From Fennellomyces sp. T-0311 (Eukaryota; Mucoromycota; Mucoromycetes; Mucorales; Lichtheimiaceae): a stretch of 64,000 nucleotides of DNA. Location of the stretch: positions 1-64,000 of the forward strand of contig JALLLT010000084.1 of assembly GCA_025266875.1 (NCBI GenBank), in the 5' to 3' direction. Below, in pieces: positions 1-11,617 of the stretch (position 1 is its first letter; each line of letters starts with the position of its first letter). The notes under the pieces are model-generated. The model had not been told where the DNA came from. It saw only the letters and a program-made list of their open reading frames with translations, and searched no databases. A program made the translations under genes and the position numbers.

Positions 1-1341
1 CACACTAACATTGACCTGGCCTTAAGAAGAGATCGCGCCTAATATGGTCGTTGTTCCTGCCCTCGTTTTAGGCGTCTTCACAATTGCACAGATACCTCTT
101 TTAGACCAACCTCTAGAGCATCTCAAGTTGATATGAAAGGCAGACTCGTCAAGGAATACGCAGTTTGTCTCAGGGTCCATGTCAGGTTTCTCCCATTGGT
201 TAACCCACTTATAACGCTCCTCGATCTTCTCCGAGGGATTTCTTTCCTCAGAGTGGAAGACGGCTTTCTTAAGCGAGAGATTACATTTTGTAGTCATGAA
301 ATGATGAACCACATTACGAGAAATTTGAAAGTCAATGAACTTTTCCTGTAAGTGCTCGACAACTTCAACAACAGTACGATGTGCATCTTCATCGACGAAA
401 GCTTCAATAACTTTTTGATGCTCTTCTGTCAGAACTGGTTTACGCCATGGCTTTTTGAGCGACTCAAAGAAGCTGTCCCCGCGCTCACCATACTTTCTGA
501 CCCATCTCTGAGCAGTACGAATACCGATGTTTAATTATTTGGCTGCGGCAAGTGCACTCAAGCACTTAGTTACTGTGATAAACGATATATAGGGTCAGAA
601 AACAAAATAAAATACTATGAAAGTTTTTTCAGATGCTTTATTATGATAGAATAAACTTAGGTTTATATATGTTTTGACTGTCGGTCTAGATCTCCTGTAC
701 CAGATGGTTGAGGCTAGATCTCGTACGAGATCGCGATGCATAAGTACTCTGATGAGGAGGTTGAGCCATACTCTGTGGCCTAGTGTCACTTTAGTCTGAC
801 CTGTACTGATTTCTTTTTAGGATGATTCTCCTTACTTGGCATTGTGTCCACAATGCTTGGTGTTAACTGCGTCAAAGGTCATCTGATCCATACTTGAGGG
901 ATTGTCAATATAGTGTATTTGTGTAATGTTTCATTCAGATCATCTGTAAGCGGTGTTCCCTTTACTGTTTCTATAGTTACTAAGACTGAATAGTTGGTTG
1001 ATATCTTGTCCGGATCGATATCATTGTGGTGTGTTTACCACAGTTACCTTTCTCAGAAAGAATCGTTCCTTTTCCTTGACGGTAAACCGAGTATAATCTC
1101 GTTTTTCAGTTGCTTCCCACATATGAACATCTTCATCCCTTGGCCTATCTATCTGCATTCGACGACGACGAACTCGCCGTCGAGAAGACTCTGAAGCTAA
1201 GTTTGGTAGATTTTCCAGATAGCTGCTGTGTGATGCAACTGTTTCAACTACAAAACGTTCTTCGTCAACAACATGATCCATGGGCTCAGGGTTGCCAGCC
1301 TCATCGATAACGTTCCCCTGCCCATCTTCAAAAAGAAATGT
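1..1341 (-). pseudogene. IS630/Tc1-like DDE transposase, interrupted and cut by window edge (IS630-1)
   Basis: The reading frame runs from about 1341 down through 1 and leaves the window before the third acidic residue. The N-terminal part (1341-1048) is acidic and then basic and ends in a segment with the residues YTRFTVKEKERFF. After the insertion at 574-1042 the frame resumes as TKCLSALAAAK and carries a helix-turn-helix region (IGIRTAQRW) and a second HTH (VVHHFMTTKCNLS, about 318-280). The first catalytic Asp lies in CVFLDESAFH (about 160). An in-frame TAA at 535-537 falls inside the first HTH. Removing the inserted element and one TSD copy restores the frame exactly. This is the Mucoromycota-type IS630 transposase by family resemblance. 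It is non-functional here because of the insertion and the stop. Confidence 0.8.
574..1042 (-). mobile_element. Solo-LTR-like insertion (sLTR-1)
   Basis: A 469-bp segment begins TGTGATAAAC and ends GTTTACCACA, so its termini are TG and CA with a 10-bp imperfect inverted repeat. It is flanked by the 5-bp direct repeat GTTAC (569-573 and 1043-1047). A 5-bp TSD with TG..CA ends is the usual signature of an LTR. Read on the minus strand it has a TATATAAACC box followed by an AATAAAG signal near its end, so the LTR probably points leftward. No long ORF lies inside. It splits the IS630-like transposase. A short MITE is the alternative reading. Confidence 0.65.
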
Positions 1342-1454
1342 AAAATTTCGTGTTCGCAAGTTATAAATTGTGAAAGAGAAGAAAGTGGTATGGGGGCTGC
1401 TATGACAAGTTTTTATATACTGGATTTTTCCTTGTAATTGGGGAGGCTTTATTT

Positions 1455-1715
1455 TTCGGATTGGGAAGTGCCGAATTTCTACTTTCGGAATAGAGTATTT
1501 TGGATTGGGAACTGTGATTTTAGTATTGAGAAGCACAATAAAATTATTGAGAGGTGCCCTTTTTTCTGATTGGGAGGTTGAATATGTGGTTTGGGAAGTG
1601 CTCTATTTTCTGATTGGGAGGCTTAATACCGTGATTTGGGAGCTCATGTATTATCTTATTGGAAGGTTTGGAAAAACCATTTGGGAGCAATGACATCTTC
1701 ATATTGGGATACTTG
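1455..1715. repeat. Degenerate 22-bp minisatellite with TTGGGA anchor
   Basis: The motif ATTGGGA, TTTGGGA or a close variant recurs about a dozen times, spaced roughly 17 to 24 bases apart in the second half (for example near 1571, 1591, 1612, 1636, 1657, 1680 and 1703). Between the anchors the sequence is variable. The array ends just before the MITE-like element. The region is between genes and I see no ORF worth calling. Confidence 0.6.
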
Positions 1716-1723
1716 ACTTATAT

Positions 1724-2483
1724 TAGGGGAGTTCAGTGAACTTTCATAAAATCATAAACATAAAAAAGCCGATTTTCCGAAGAGACGTGATTGGGTAGTG
1801 AAATTCTGACAGTTTATGTTTATGACACTTTGAAATCGACATAAAGAAGGTGACAATCATAAAAAGGTGTCATAAAATGTAATGGGGTGGGCGAAATGAG
1901 CGGATGTTGATTGTGTTACCAGGGAGCTGAGATGAATAACTGAAGAGGTACTCCGCACACTATGCAAGCCAAGGTGAATCACATAGCTATCGCTATAACT
2001 ATTGCGTTGTAGGTAATGGCTCACAACGCTATTGATATGCGGATCAGGAGCATCAGAATTAAGGTCGAAAAATGCTTTGATATTGATGACATTGACGAAC
2101 AGTTTGAGCCTGCAGCATTAGATGATGATGATAATGATCAAAAGGATTTTGGTAAGAGTTATGAGATGAAGATCCTGGAGGAGACACATCATTTAACAAT
2201 TGAAAAGATACAGAACTAGCAGACAAGAGTAGCAAACGGATAAGAGAAGTGCAATTTGTTAATGAAAGCTGTCAACAAGCTTCCTTTACCTGAGTTTAAG
2301 CAGGGAATATTGCGTAACCACATCTTGACAGATGCATTTTTTATGATTATTATGGCAGAAGTTTATGTCGGAGGCGTTCAGTGCGTTCTCAATGACATAA
2401 AAATCTCATTGGACATCAGTAATTGAATGGGAAATCTTGATTTTTATGTTTATGATTTTATGGAAGTTCACTGAACTCCCCTA
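1724..2483. mobile_element. Non-autonomous TIR element (MITE-1)
   Basis: The 760-bp segment begins TAGGGGAGTTCAGTGAAC and ends with its reverse complement. The inverted repeat continues for about 43 bases with one mismatch. The repeat itself holds the 11-bp palindrome GTTCAGTGAAC. The flanks repeat TTATAT (1718-1723 and 2484-2489), so the TSD is either 6 bp or TA with a chance extension. Inside is a short ATG ORF (2016-2219, 67 codons, acidic middle) that I do not recognise. No transposase is present. The superfamily is unresolved. Confidence 0.7.
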
Positions 2484-2489
2484 TTATAT

Positions 2490-2730
2490 GGGAGATCGTG
2501 CAAAAGCACCACACTTTCTCTTTTCTCCAACTTTTGCTCCACTCGACGACCTCTCTGCTTTTGACGTGTTTGCATCTTTCGAGGCTATTGCATTTCCTGA
2601 AGCATCTGAAGCAGCTGCATCTGCTGTGAAACTTAAGCTTGTTGCAGCTCAAGTTGATGTGAATGCTGAAGCTGCTGAAGCTCCTCATGATGCTTCTGTG
2701 ATTGGTGAGCTTGTTGAAATTCTAGCTGAT
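2490..2730. other. Unassigned stretch left of Gypsy-1A
   Basis: The plus strand is open through this stretch (frame from 2437) with Ala/Glu/Val-rich codons such as AEAAEAP, and runs into the LTR at 2731. It could be a remnant of coding sequence, perhaps from the target into which Gypsy-1A inserted. There is no recognisable domain and the opposite strand is also partly open, so I do not call a gene. Confidence 0.3.
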
Positions 2731-2933
2731 TGTGGTATCCAAGTCGAACTTGTACGACGATACTCCATCGATAAAATGCTTATCAATCATCAATCAGTGC
2801 GCAGCACGGGTTTACAATTACCAGTGCCTCTTCAAAAGTATAAATAGACGTGAACTTCCTACCAAAATAAAGATATATCGGATTCTCACAGTACTTACTG
2901 AGTTTCTCACTTTTTCTTGTTCACATTACCACA
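2731..2933 (+). repeat. 5' LTR of Gypsy-1A
   Basis: The 203-bp segment begins TGTGGTATCCAAG and ends ACCACA, the same termini as the LTR at 4605. It has a TATAAATAG box (2839) and an AATAAAG signal (about 2865). Its final part and the leader that follows align with the LTR and leader of Gypsy-1B, up to the gag ATG 25 bases downstream. It is about 70 bp shorter than the 4605 LTR, so an internal deletion is likely. Confidence 0.75.
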
Positions 2934-2957
2934 TTTTTTTACTGTGAATCATCTATT

Positions 2958-4604
2958 ATGTCTACCCCAACAATCCCCAAGCAACCTACCCAGACTGATA
3001 ACGAAGGCCAACCTGGCCAGTCCCCAGTTCCGACCCACAGCCTACAGGAGCTTTCATTGGGAAGTGCCAATAGCGGTACCTCAATTGAGCAAGCCATAGA
3101 AGTGGATAGTACTGGAAAAGACAATGATTGCACGTCGCCAAGAACCTCTATTAGTGTCCAGGGTTCTGTTCATTCAATGCATGCTGAGCCAGTGAGGGTG
3201 GCCCATTGCTGCATGCAAAGCACATGAGGATCATCTTAATGAATTAGAAAAGGCTTACTTATGAGCTGCTATTCAGTCCCCATTGTCTTCGCAAAGCAAA
3301 GCATTACTGAAGGAATTGAGAGAAGCTCAGTGTGGTTATGATGAAGCTAAAGCTGCCTGGCATAAGGCTTACCTGTTGCGTCTTGAGTTCTTTTCTGCCA
3401 AGGATTTTGCCAGAGTTGAAAAGGAAGAAATCGAGGAAAAGCTTCATTTGCCAACCATTGTGCCTAAGGATCTGCCTGCACTTCAGATCACCGGAATGGC
3501 CCAATGGCATCCATGTAAGGTCGTACATGATTCTGCTGCCGCTTTTCTCTGTGCCTTTAAAAATGAACTCGGAGCCTACAGTTTGAAACCTGCTAAACAC
3601 TAGGAAAGACTCCTCCCTATGTGTCTTAGTGATTCCCAAAACCTAAAACTGGAAAAGCAGATCGCTGAGTACCAGCTAAAGCATCCAGGAGCTGAGATTA
3701 ATTTCGATGTGGTCTCCAAACTCATCAAGGCCAAATATGATACGCAATTAGTTGTGTATATGGAAATGACCAAGGTGGTACGTATAAAGCAAGCTGAAAA
3801 CGAGCCGATCGATGCGTACATTACCAAATTCCAGGACCGCTGCATACATGCAGGCATGTCTGATGGCTTGGTACTAGTGATCACCTTTTTGTCGTCCCTT
3901 AATAAGCGTTATCATGAACAAGCACTGCGCAATGTGATCCACCAGTATGGGCGAAATTTGCCGACCCAATTGGATGAGGTTTGCGATTTGGTTGCAGCTA
4001 TGGAGTTAGCTGAAGGAACCAAGCGCCAACACCAAGACGAGGATCGAGGTCAAAAACGGCAATGGTCACACAAGGAAGGTCCAGCCCAAAACAGGCCCCC
4101 AAAGCAAGCAAAGAAGGATTGTTGGTGGTGTGACCGTCCCTGGAAGCATGGTCACAGCTGCACTGAATACAAGGAAAAGTTGGCTCGTGGTGAAATTTCC
4201 AAGAAAACACCTCAACCAGCTCTAAACATGCATGCTGCCATGGCATCTTCGTCGCGTGCACCACCGCCACCCAACACAAAGGATGACGATTCAGATTTCT
4301 ATGACGATGTTGTCATAGATGCGTTACCTTGTAAGTTGAAAGAATTGAAAAATGATGAAATCGATGAAATATTGACTCCCATCACAATAGAAACAAAAGA
4401 GAGACGTGTGCTCGTGGATACAGAAGCAAACATATCTGCTATTAGTATTTCTTTTGTGAAAAAACATAAAATAAACATACAAATTATGGAGGGTACAATA
4501 CATTTTGCATCACAAGGCATTTTTGCTGAAAGAATTGGTATCACTAAAGAGAAGCTTAACTTATTGTATAATGGCAAACCATATCGCCATCGCTTTGAAG
4601 TAAT
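2958..4604 (+). pseudogene. Gypsy-1A gag and protease region
   Basis: The frame starts at ATG 2958 (MSTPTIPKQ). It shifts near 3225, has a TGA in the linking frame (about 3261-3263) and a TAG at 3601-3603 where the sister copy has Trp. A retrotransposon capsid-like region lies at about 3283-4020. A zinc knuckle of the CX2CX5HX3C type (CWWCDRPWKHGHSC) is at about 4120-4161. The aspartic protease motif is at 4417-4425 but reads Asp-Thr-Glu instead of Asp-Thr-Gly. The copy stops at 4604, where the LTR of Gypsy-1B begins. In an intact element these proteins form the particle and process the polyprotein. This copy cannot. Confidence 0.8.
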
Positions 4605-4877
4605 TGTGGTATCCAAGGTACTAGCTAGTCGGCACTACCGGGTAAACGTACGACAGTACCTGAATAATACATTGACAGCCTTCCAGCATGACTAGATCTT
4701 CCAAGAAGTCTAGAAACATCGCCGTGTCAGCTATACGATATGGCATCCTCCCGACCATGGCTATTTGATTATGAGTTTTATCTCGAGCAATATAAATAGA
4801 GAGAACCGTTAACATAATAAAGATATATTCGATTCTTACAGACCTTACAGTTTTGCTGATCAATTTCTCTCACCACA
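4605..4877 (+). repeat. 5' LTR of Gypsy-1B
   Basis: The 273-bp LTR has the perfect short inverted ends TGTGGT and ACCACA. It contains TATAAATAG (4791) and an AATAAAG (about 4816), which mark the likely promoter and polyadenylation signal. Its left edge is where similarity between Gypsy-1A and the later protease copy stops, directly after the protease-downstream residues RFEV. The gag ATG follows at 4903. Confidence 0.8.
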
Positions 4878-4902
4878 TTTTTTTCTGTGAACTCTCACTA
4901 CT

Positions 4903-6024
4903 ATGTCTCCTAAGAACACCCCTACTACCACTTCTGTTGCCTCTGGTAAGGCTGATAAGGGCAAGGCTGTCGTTCCTCCCGTCTCACCACAACAAGCTGA
5001 AGCTGCTGCTGCTGCCGTTCCAACGAACGACATGGAGCAGCTGTCCTTGGATGGTGATGCTGAAGGCCAGCCTAGGGCTATAGATGTTGATGAAGAGGGT
5101 TTGTCTAGTTTGTCTGGTTCGTCTGGTTTGTCTGTCTCGTTTGGTGGATCCCAAGTTGGAGCTAACCACTCCATCCATGCCAACCCCATCCAAGCGGCGC
5201 TTGCTGCCTGCCAAACCTACCTGGACCGCATCGCCAATTTGGACCTGGCATATTCACAGGCTGCCGTTGCCGATTCCGACTCTGCTGAAAGCAATGAGCT
5301 GTTGGCCTGCCTCACCAAGGCCCAGACAGCTTATAAGCTCGCCCATGCATCATGGCACCGTTCCCATCCGTCTTGCTTGAAGTTTTTCTCTGAGGAAGAG
5401 CTTGTCATGGCCCGCCAGTGGGAATTGGAAACCAAGGTCCATGCCCCCATTGTTCCCAAGGAGTTGCCTGCTCTCCAGTTGCCTGGTACCTTCAAGTGGC
5501 ACCCCCACAAGGTCGTGCACGATTCCGCCGCTGCTTTTCTCTGTGCCTTCGAAAAGGAACTTGGCACGTACAACCTGGATCTGACCACTGAGTGGCAGTG
5601 ACTGTTGCCCATGTGCTTGAGCAACTCCCAAAACCTTAAGCTCAAGAAGCAGGTCGCTCAGTGGAAGGCCACAAACAAGCACTCCGTGGTGGAGTACAAA
5701 ACCATTGCCTGCCTCATTGTAGCAAAGTACGACACCCAGCTTGCCTGCTACAAGGAGATGCAAAAGGTCGTTCACATGCGGCAAGGCGACTTGGAGCCTC
5801 TGGACACATATATCGCCAAATTCCAGGATCGTTGCCTCCACGCCGGCGTGCGTGACGGGATTATGTTGGTCATCATTTTCTTGACCTCCCTGAACCCCCA
5901 TTACCACGAACAAGCCCTTTGGACAGTGGTCCAGCACCATGGCAACACTATGCCAGAACAAGTGGATGAAGTCTACGAGTTGGTCACAGTGATGGAATTG
6001 TTGAAAGGTGCCAAATGCCACAAC
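4903..6024 (+). pseudogene. Gypsy-1B gag, first part
   Basis: ATG 4903 opens a frame that is continuous to 6024 except for a TGA at 5599-5601. The stop sits two codons after the TAG site of copy 1A, so the two nonsense changes are independent. The N-terminus is Ala/Thr-rich and is followed by a capsid-like domain (about residues 85-370, with KWHPHKVVHDSAAAFLCAF). The frame ends in KCHN, where CACTA-1 begins after its AAC target. It continues at 12477 as RHPDRHND. Confidence 0.82.
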
Positions 6025-6034
6025 CACTGGGAAG

Positions 6035-6190
6035 GGCTAAAAGAATACAGGGGTAAAAAAGTTGCGTATTCTACCTGAGTATCCTTAAGAATACTCATGA
6101 AGATACAGTATTCTTGAAAATACTGCATTCTTTTAAGGAGAACTCCACACTCTTAAGAATACAGCACTTTAAAAGCAATGTATTCTTTTA
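6035..6190. repeat. Left subterminal repeats of CACTA-1
   Basis: The octamer AAGAATAC and its complement GTATTCTT or GTATTCT occur about seven times in both orientations (for example 6041, 6066, 6090, 6107, 6152 and 6178), often within TAAAAGAATAC or TTAAGAATAC. The matching right end (12424-12465) has the same motif. Such clustered subterminal motifs are the usual transposase-binding sites of CACTA elements. That role is inferred here. From 6231 to 7246 I see no gene; a TATATAAA box lies at about 7103. Confidence 0.6.
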
Positions 6191-7246
6191 GTGAATGGCC
6201 AATCGGAGGTTGTGTAGTTTTACTAAAGACGGCATAAATATGACGTTTTGAACCTTAATTTTCGTGTAATGAAACGTTTCATGTCAGAATGGAAGTTTTC
6301 TCAGAAACAAAAATAGATGAAACACTGATTATCGATATCGGAAGGAGTACCCGAAGCAGATGGAACGGTATCGTTTTATAGACTTTCGTTTCAGCGACAT
6401 AATTGGCAGAATAGATGGTGCGATTGTATGCATTTAAAATTTGTGGCATTTTTATTATCAAAAGAAAAGATAGCAGGTTCAATTTCTATATAGCGATAAG
6501 ATGTAGCAAGTAGTCTGGGAGCATGGCAGCGAGATCGTGCAATGGAACGGGACAGCAAGAGCAGTAATAATGACCAGCCTCGATCAACAGTATAGGTGCA
6601 CCGGTTAGAAAATGATAACTGGTGGTAACTAGAGTGAGAGATGTTAGACGAAAACGTGCACAGTAATATTAAAGTAAAGGTTACCTTACGCTGATGGGCA
6701 CACTCCAATTGCAGGATCTGTTGTCAAATTTCGTGAGCTTCATTGTAATGGAGTTCAGCAATTATGTACCTTTGTAGATTGAGTCTATGAGTGGAGCACC
6801 GGCAATGGTAAACAAGTGGCTCTGGTAAATTAAAAGCTTAAGAATTTATGCGATGGCAAGCAGACTTACCGATTAGCCAGTCTTGTTGTTAGTTTCCAAT
6901 AAGGCAGCATAGAGAAAAATGGATAGTCTTCAATCAATACCGGTAGGGTTGTAGCAATGAGAGAGTGAGAAGTTGTACAAGGTAGCGATGGTAAAGGAAA
7001 GTGAAAGAGATGAAAAGAGAGATTTTCTGCTGCATACTGCTTTTTATAGAAGTGAAGGCAGCGGCTACTTGTAAGCTTTCTTACTGGCCAGCCATTTCAA
7101 AGTATATAAAGTGTTTAAGAGCTTAGAACTTCTGGTCCCTCGTTCTCTTACCTTTTCTGACTTACCTTTCGCTACTTCGATTTAACTGTGAGCTGTCATA
7201 ATATTAGCATTGATATAAAAAGTCATCATACCTATTTCTTCATTAG

Positions 7247-8730
7247 ATGTCCAGCTACAATAACAGCAACAATATCAACAGCAACCGCGTGAGCTTCGAG
7301 CAAACGCGCGTGGAGCAAATGCCGCGTGCGATGCAGAACATGGAGGAGGAGATGCGGCGCATGGCGGATGAAAACCGTGAGCTGCGCGCAAGACAAATGG
7401 TGATGGAGGAGCGTATGCGTCGGTATGGTGTTGCTCTTGCTGTGCGACCGGTGGTTGTAGAATCCGCGGCTGCTGAGCCAGCAATCGCGGGGCCATCAAC
7501 TGCTGGGGAAATCCCTGCGCCTGCGTCTCGCAGATACACAGAGGAACAGGAGTCAACCATTCGCGTAAGAAAGATATAGAAGAAAACGGTCAGTAGTACC
7601 ATATTTACAAAGTGTGTTAGGAACATGTGCATGCGAGGGTGAAACAGCTGGCAACCCGGGCGGAAGATCCATGGCAGTTCGACTTCGATTTGGACTTTCG
7701 CCGTGGTGTCAACAGCGCGATTAAGGGGGACGTGGTGGAGTATGTACGTGAGCAGCCAGACGGCGTCGACGATCCAAAGTACGTAAAGGATGCGCTGCTC
7801 ACGTACTTCAATTCATTGAAGAGAATTGCGCGGATGTCTCTGGCTCGCCACGAGGGACTCCTCCTATACAATCGCAGGCAGAAACGCCTAGTCAAGGTTC
7901 GCACTATATAGATACGGAGAAACAGGTGTATTGTGCTAATACAGTATCTGATCGATTACAGAAACTGAACGCACGCAAGGCCGCCTATGCTGCCCATAAG
8001 GTTTCCGTAGAGGCCATGTACCCTGGCAGGTCGGCACTTCTTGTGCCGGAGTGCACTTCGCCAGAGGTGAGTGATCAGGAGAACGGGGCGAAGGTTTTGC
8101 GCATCCGTACCCCAGGCTTCCGCAATCGCAATGTACAAGTTTATTTTTTTTGAAAGTGAGAAGGAAGCTTACATAGGTTGTGGCGTACATAGGCCAAGGA
8201 GTTTCTGAAGAAGCTCGACGGCCTTGTGAAGGCGAATCGGAAGCGTCACGCCCGCTCCGCCGTAGCCAGAAGCAGTGGCAGCAGCAGCAGCACCAACAAC
8301 AACACTGTTGCTGTGGAGGAAGCAGAAGTGATGGCTGGTGTCACACAAGGCGAGGCCGTGCAGGAAGTGGCCGGGGCAGCCAAAGCAGCAAGCGGTTCGT
8401 TACCAGGTATGAAGTGGATAACGACCGCGTTTTGGACCCGGCTGTGTTGGAGACCTTGCCCTTTTGGGCTAAAAATTAAAGTTTCGTTTTTTCCCCTGAA
8501 CAACCATTGTTTTCGTGTCAAAGCAACTTTATTTTTTAAATGGTTATTCTTTTCAGCAACGGGATTACGACCATCGAGGCCGTCGTAGGATCTGCCTGCG
8601 CGCCATGTGGAACCACCGCTACCTGGGAATGGATTCTGTGGACCGGGATTATACATGCGTCATTCTCTTCCATGTACTGCCACAGCCATTCTTCAAGGGT
8701 CGCTGGTACAAAGCGTTACTCCTCCTTTGA
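7247..8730 (+). pseudogene. CACTA-1 accessory coiled-coil protein
   Basis: Exons fit 7247-7564, 7621-7896, 7962-8132 and from 8193, all with GT-AG introns of 56-65 bp that keep phase, plus a last exon of about 8560-8730. The first exon encodes MSSYNNSNN and a heptad-like coiled coil rich in Arg/Glu/Met. Exons two to four are basic (LVKKLNARKAAYAAHK). Near 8395 the frame must shift to reach the sequence RFVTRYEVDNDRV, and the donor before the last exon is poor, so the copy may be broken. The gene overlaps the transposase stop by 15 bp, tail to tail. Its role is unknown. By position it resembles the second protein (TnpA-like) of CACTA elements, which binds subterminal repeats. Confidence 0.6.
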
Positions 8731-11617
8731 ACTGTACCAACGGACAAACGCAAGATGGTGGACCATTGGTATACAGTTGATGATGATTTTGTGCTTGAAG
8801 AAGTACATTACGCGGCCAGGATATGCACGACGTACACCACGCTGCAAGTAGATTACTTGAATATGTGAGCTGCGTGATGATGAAGCTGCAGCTGATCGGT
8901 ACGTCTGCCCAAAGATCTCAATCGTTCGAAACTTCTCAACCTTTTCCGTAGGAAAGTTACAGCCAGTGGTGCCGCTTCGAGGTGCCAAAACCTCGATGCC
9001 GTACGTATTGCTGTAGTACTGGCATAAGAGAGCATGGTGGTCTTCACTGAGGCTTCCCTCAACACCATTGCTCATGGACATGGCGGTGGACGGTGGCAAT
9101 GGCTCTGCTCCAGTGATGTTGACGGTCAACGTCGGGCTCAACGAATAGCTGAGGAACGTCTCATAGTCAAAGGTATTTAGGCGGTGGTATTGTCCTTGGG
9201 ATGTAGATTGACCAGCAATCTGTAACAGCATAGCGTATTGCCGGGCATACTCCTCGAAACGACCTGCTTGACGCTGGACAAAATCGACCGCGCCAGTCTT
9301 CTCGATAAATCGCTTCATGAACGTAAGCTCAAAGCAATCCTTCTGGTTCGTGTCTACATCTTTCATATAACCGTTGTATCTCTCAAAGGAGAAGGCCCAC
9401 CATCCATAGATTGGCCCATGTAGCTGCAAGACGTCTCGTAGGTGAAGATGGAGATGCATATTGGGAGATACGGCAGCGTCACCATAGTACCTCGCGCAGT
9501 CTGCCACGAATTCCACCATCTTGTCATGTACTTCTGCAATTTCGGCATCAGTGATCCAGGGTTTTGCCAGCATGCGGCAAGCGTCGACGAAAAGCAACCA
9601 GTGCACATAGTGAGTGCGTCTCAATACACTTTTCAGTACGTATGGCGAGTACACCAAGGTCCAAACTCTCCAGTCATCGGCGGTCATGAAGCTGAATTTC
9701 CGTTGGATCCTGCGTTGAAGGGTTGGCATTCCGGGAGGCATGATGATTCGGTCTGCTTTGGTTTGCATCTCTGTGAGCACCGATTCCGTCAGATAGCCCT
9801 CGGATTTCCATATCGTAACCATCTGCTCGGCGGTGCCAAGGAAAAGGTTATGCATAGGGTCGATGACAGTTGCATTTATGGCGTCAAAATAAGGAAGCCG
9901 ATGGAGCTGCGACCAACGTGTCCCATTTTCGCGCTCAAGGCGTTGTCGCGCACTTTGGGTTTCTGCTGCCTGCCAAAGCCTCGCTGCCTCGCGATTGTCT
10001 GTGTTTGATCGCAATGTCTCCTCAGGAATGTCGACGCCAGCGTAGATCATCTTGTTGGACTCAGGATCGGTCACAAACTCGCGGTAGCACTTGTTGCATG
10101 CCCATGTACTTGCATGCGATGTAAAACTGCAGATTTTGCGGCTTGCCGGCATATCACAAATAACGTTGAGCAGGGCAGCGTGCACGCGAGTACCTCGGGG
10201 CATCTGAGCAGTCGGCATATCATCGATTCCGGTGTACAAGGTAAGTAGATCGGTTATCAGTGGCTCCAAATAATTATTGACCTCGTAAGTGCTAGGCTCG
10301 CGTGGTCCAGGCATGACACCAACAAGAATCACATTCTCGGTCTTATAGCGCTCGGCACGCGGTAGATTGTTGATGGTAAGATATATGGCGCCACAAGAAT
10401 AACCTGAATCGAAAGGTGCAAACCAATCTGCATTGATGGATAGTAGCAAAGAACGCTCGCGGGCAACAAAGGGCTCTTGGGTATTTTCGGTTTTGATGCT
10501 GTTCCACATAGCGCCGTGGTGGATGTCCGAATACACGGTGCCAAAAAACGGGTGCTGCCTCCATTCCTCAATCTTTTCCTCGAAACCGTTGTGCTTGAAC
10601 AACTTCTCCAATGCGGACTTGACCGGATAGTAGGCTTACTGCTTGAATGGCGTCCGACGCACGCGAGTCTGACGATTGGAAGATATCTTGAACAATGGGT
10701 TTGCGCACACGTCGGCGTTCAATCGAACAGTCTCACAAGTGTCAGGTGCTGTGGAGCGCAGGTAGATTGCGTGGCATTTTGAGCAAGCAACGTACATAAC
10801 GATAGGCTCTGTCAGGTCCTGAAATCCGATATAATGACGAATTGTGGATATCGTAGCAGGAAAGTTGAATGTTGGGACATGCATAAGAGGGATTAACGTC
10901 ATGACGAAAGTAATCAGTAGGGTCGACGTCCGTTCCGAGAGATGGTGCAGTTGGAACAGAGCAAGAAACATGAAGATGAAGAGCAGCGGCTGTGGGATCA
11001 AATCGCTCAAAGGAGTGTCAGGTTGTACGTCAGAATTTATATCTATATCAGTTTTATATTAACGGTCGCACTCTAGCCTCAGCAGTAAGTTTCTTTACAA
11101 ACCTTCGTCGTCATTCGTCAAGGAATCAAAGTCCTCCATTGGCTCCTCGATCAGCGGCTCCCGATCTTCCGTAATTGCGTCATGAAATGACTCTTGTGGC
11201 AGAGATTCCTGGCTCAAAGTTCGCAACAAGGGCGCTGGTGTATGCTCTGGTATAGGTTCTGATGAGTGGTACGATGTATATCCTATTTTTTCATTAGCAA
11301 GCTACCTCTGGATGTTACTCTGAAGCATACCGTTGCCACCACCATCGTAGTCATCAACAGACATTGACTCGTCACCGCTTTGGTCCACGGTTTCCTCGGT
11401 ATTTGCAGTTGATTTGACAAGATTACCATCTGCATATATCTTGGTCAACATAACTTATGGTACCGTATAATTTGGACTTACCAACAGATTCCATCAGCAT
11501 TGCAGTAACACCGCGCTCATAGTGCGCGTTGTACGTTGCTGCTGTTACGGCCATACCATTAGGATTATGGCGCGTACATGTCTCGCACAAGCATTGAAAC
11601 AATTGGTGACTGGACAT
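8716..11617 (-). pseudogene. CACTA-1 transposase (TNP2-like)
   Basis: Exons fit 11617-11482, 11429-11331, 11282-11103 and 11042-8716. The protein starts MSSHQLFQC with a Cys cluster (CLCETC) and a TYNAHY motif. An acidic linker follows, then the TNP2 core: LSINADWFAPFDSGYSC, the PGP motif VGVMPGPREP, CNKCYREF, and DPMHNLFLGT. The tail FFKHK..HHLAFVRWY is typical of the family. A single in-frame TAA at 10636-10638 (just after FKQ) interrupts an otherwise open 776-codon last exon, so this copy is probably inactive though only recently broken. It would cut and paste the element at its CAC ends. Confidence 0.82.

Noticed and set aside
2437..2730. A real gene in the Ala/Glu-rich open frame left of Gypsy-1A
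   Set aside because: No domain, the start lies inside the MITE repeat, and the frame runs into the LTR.
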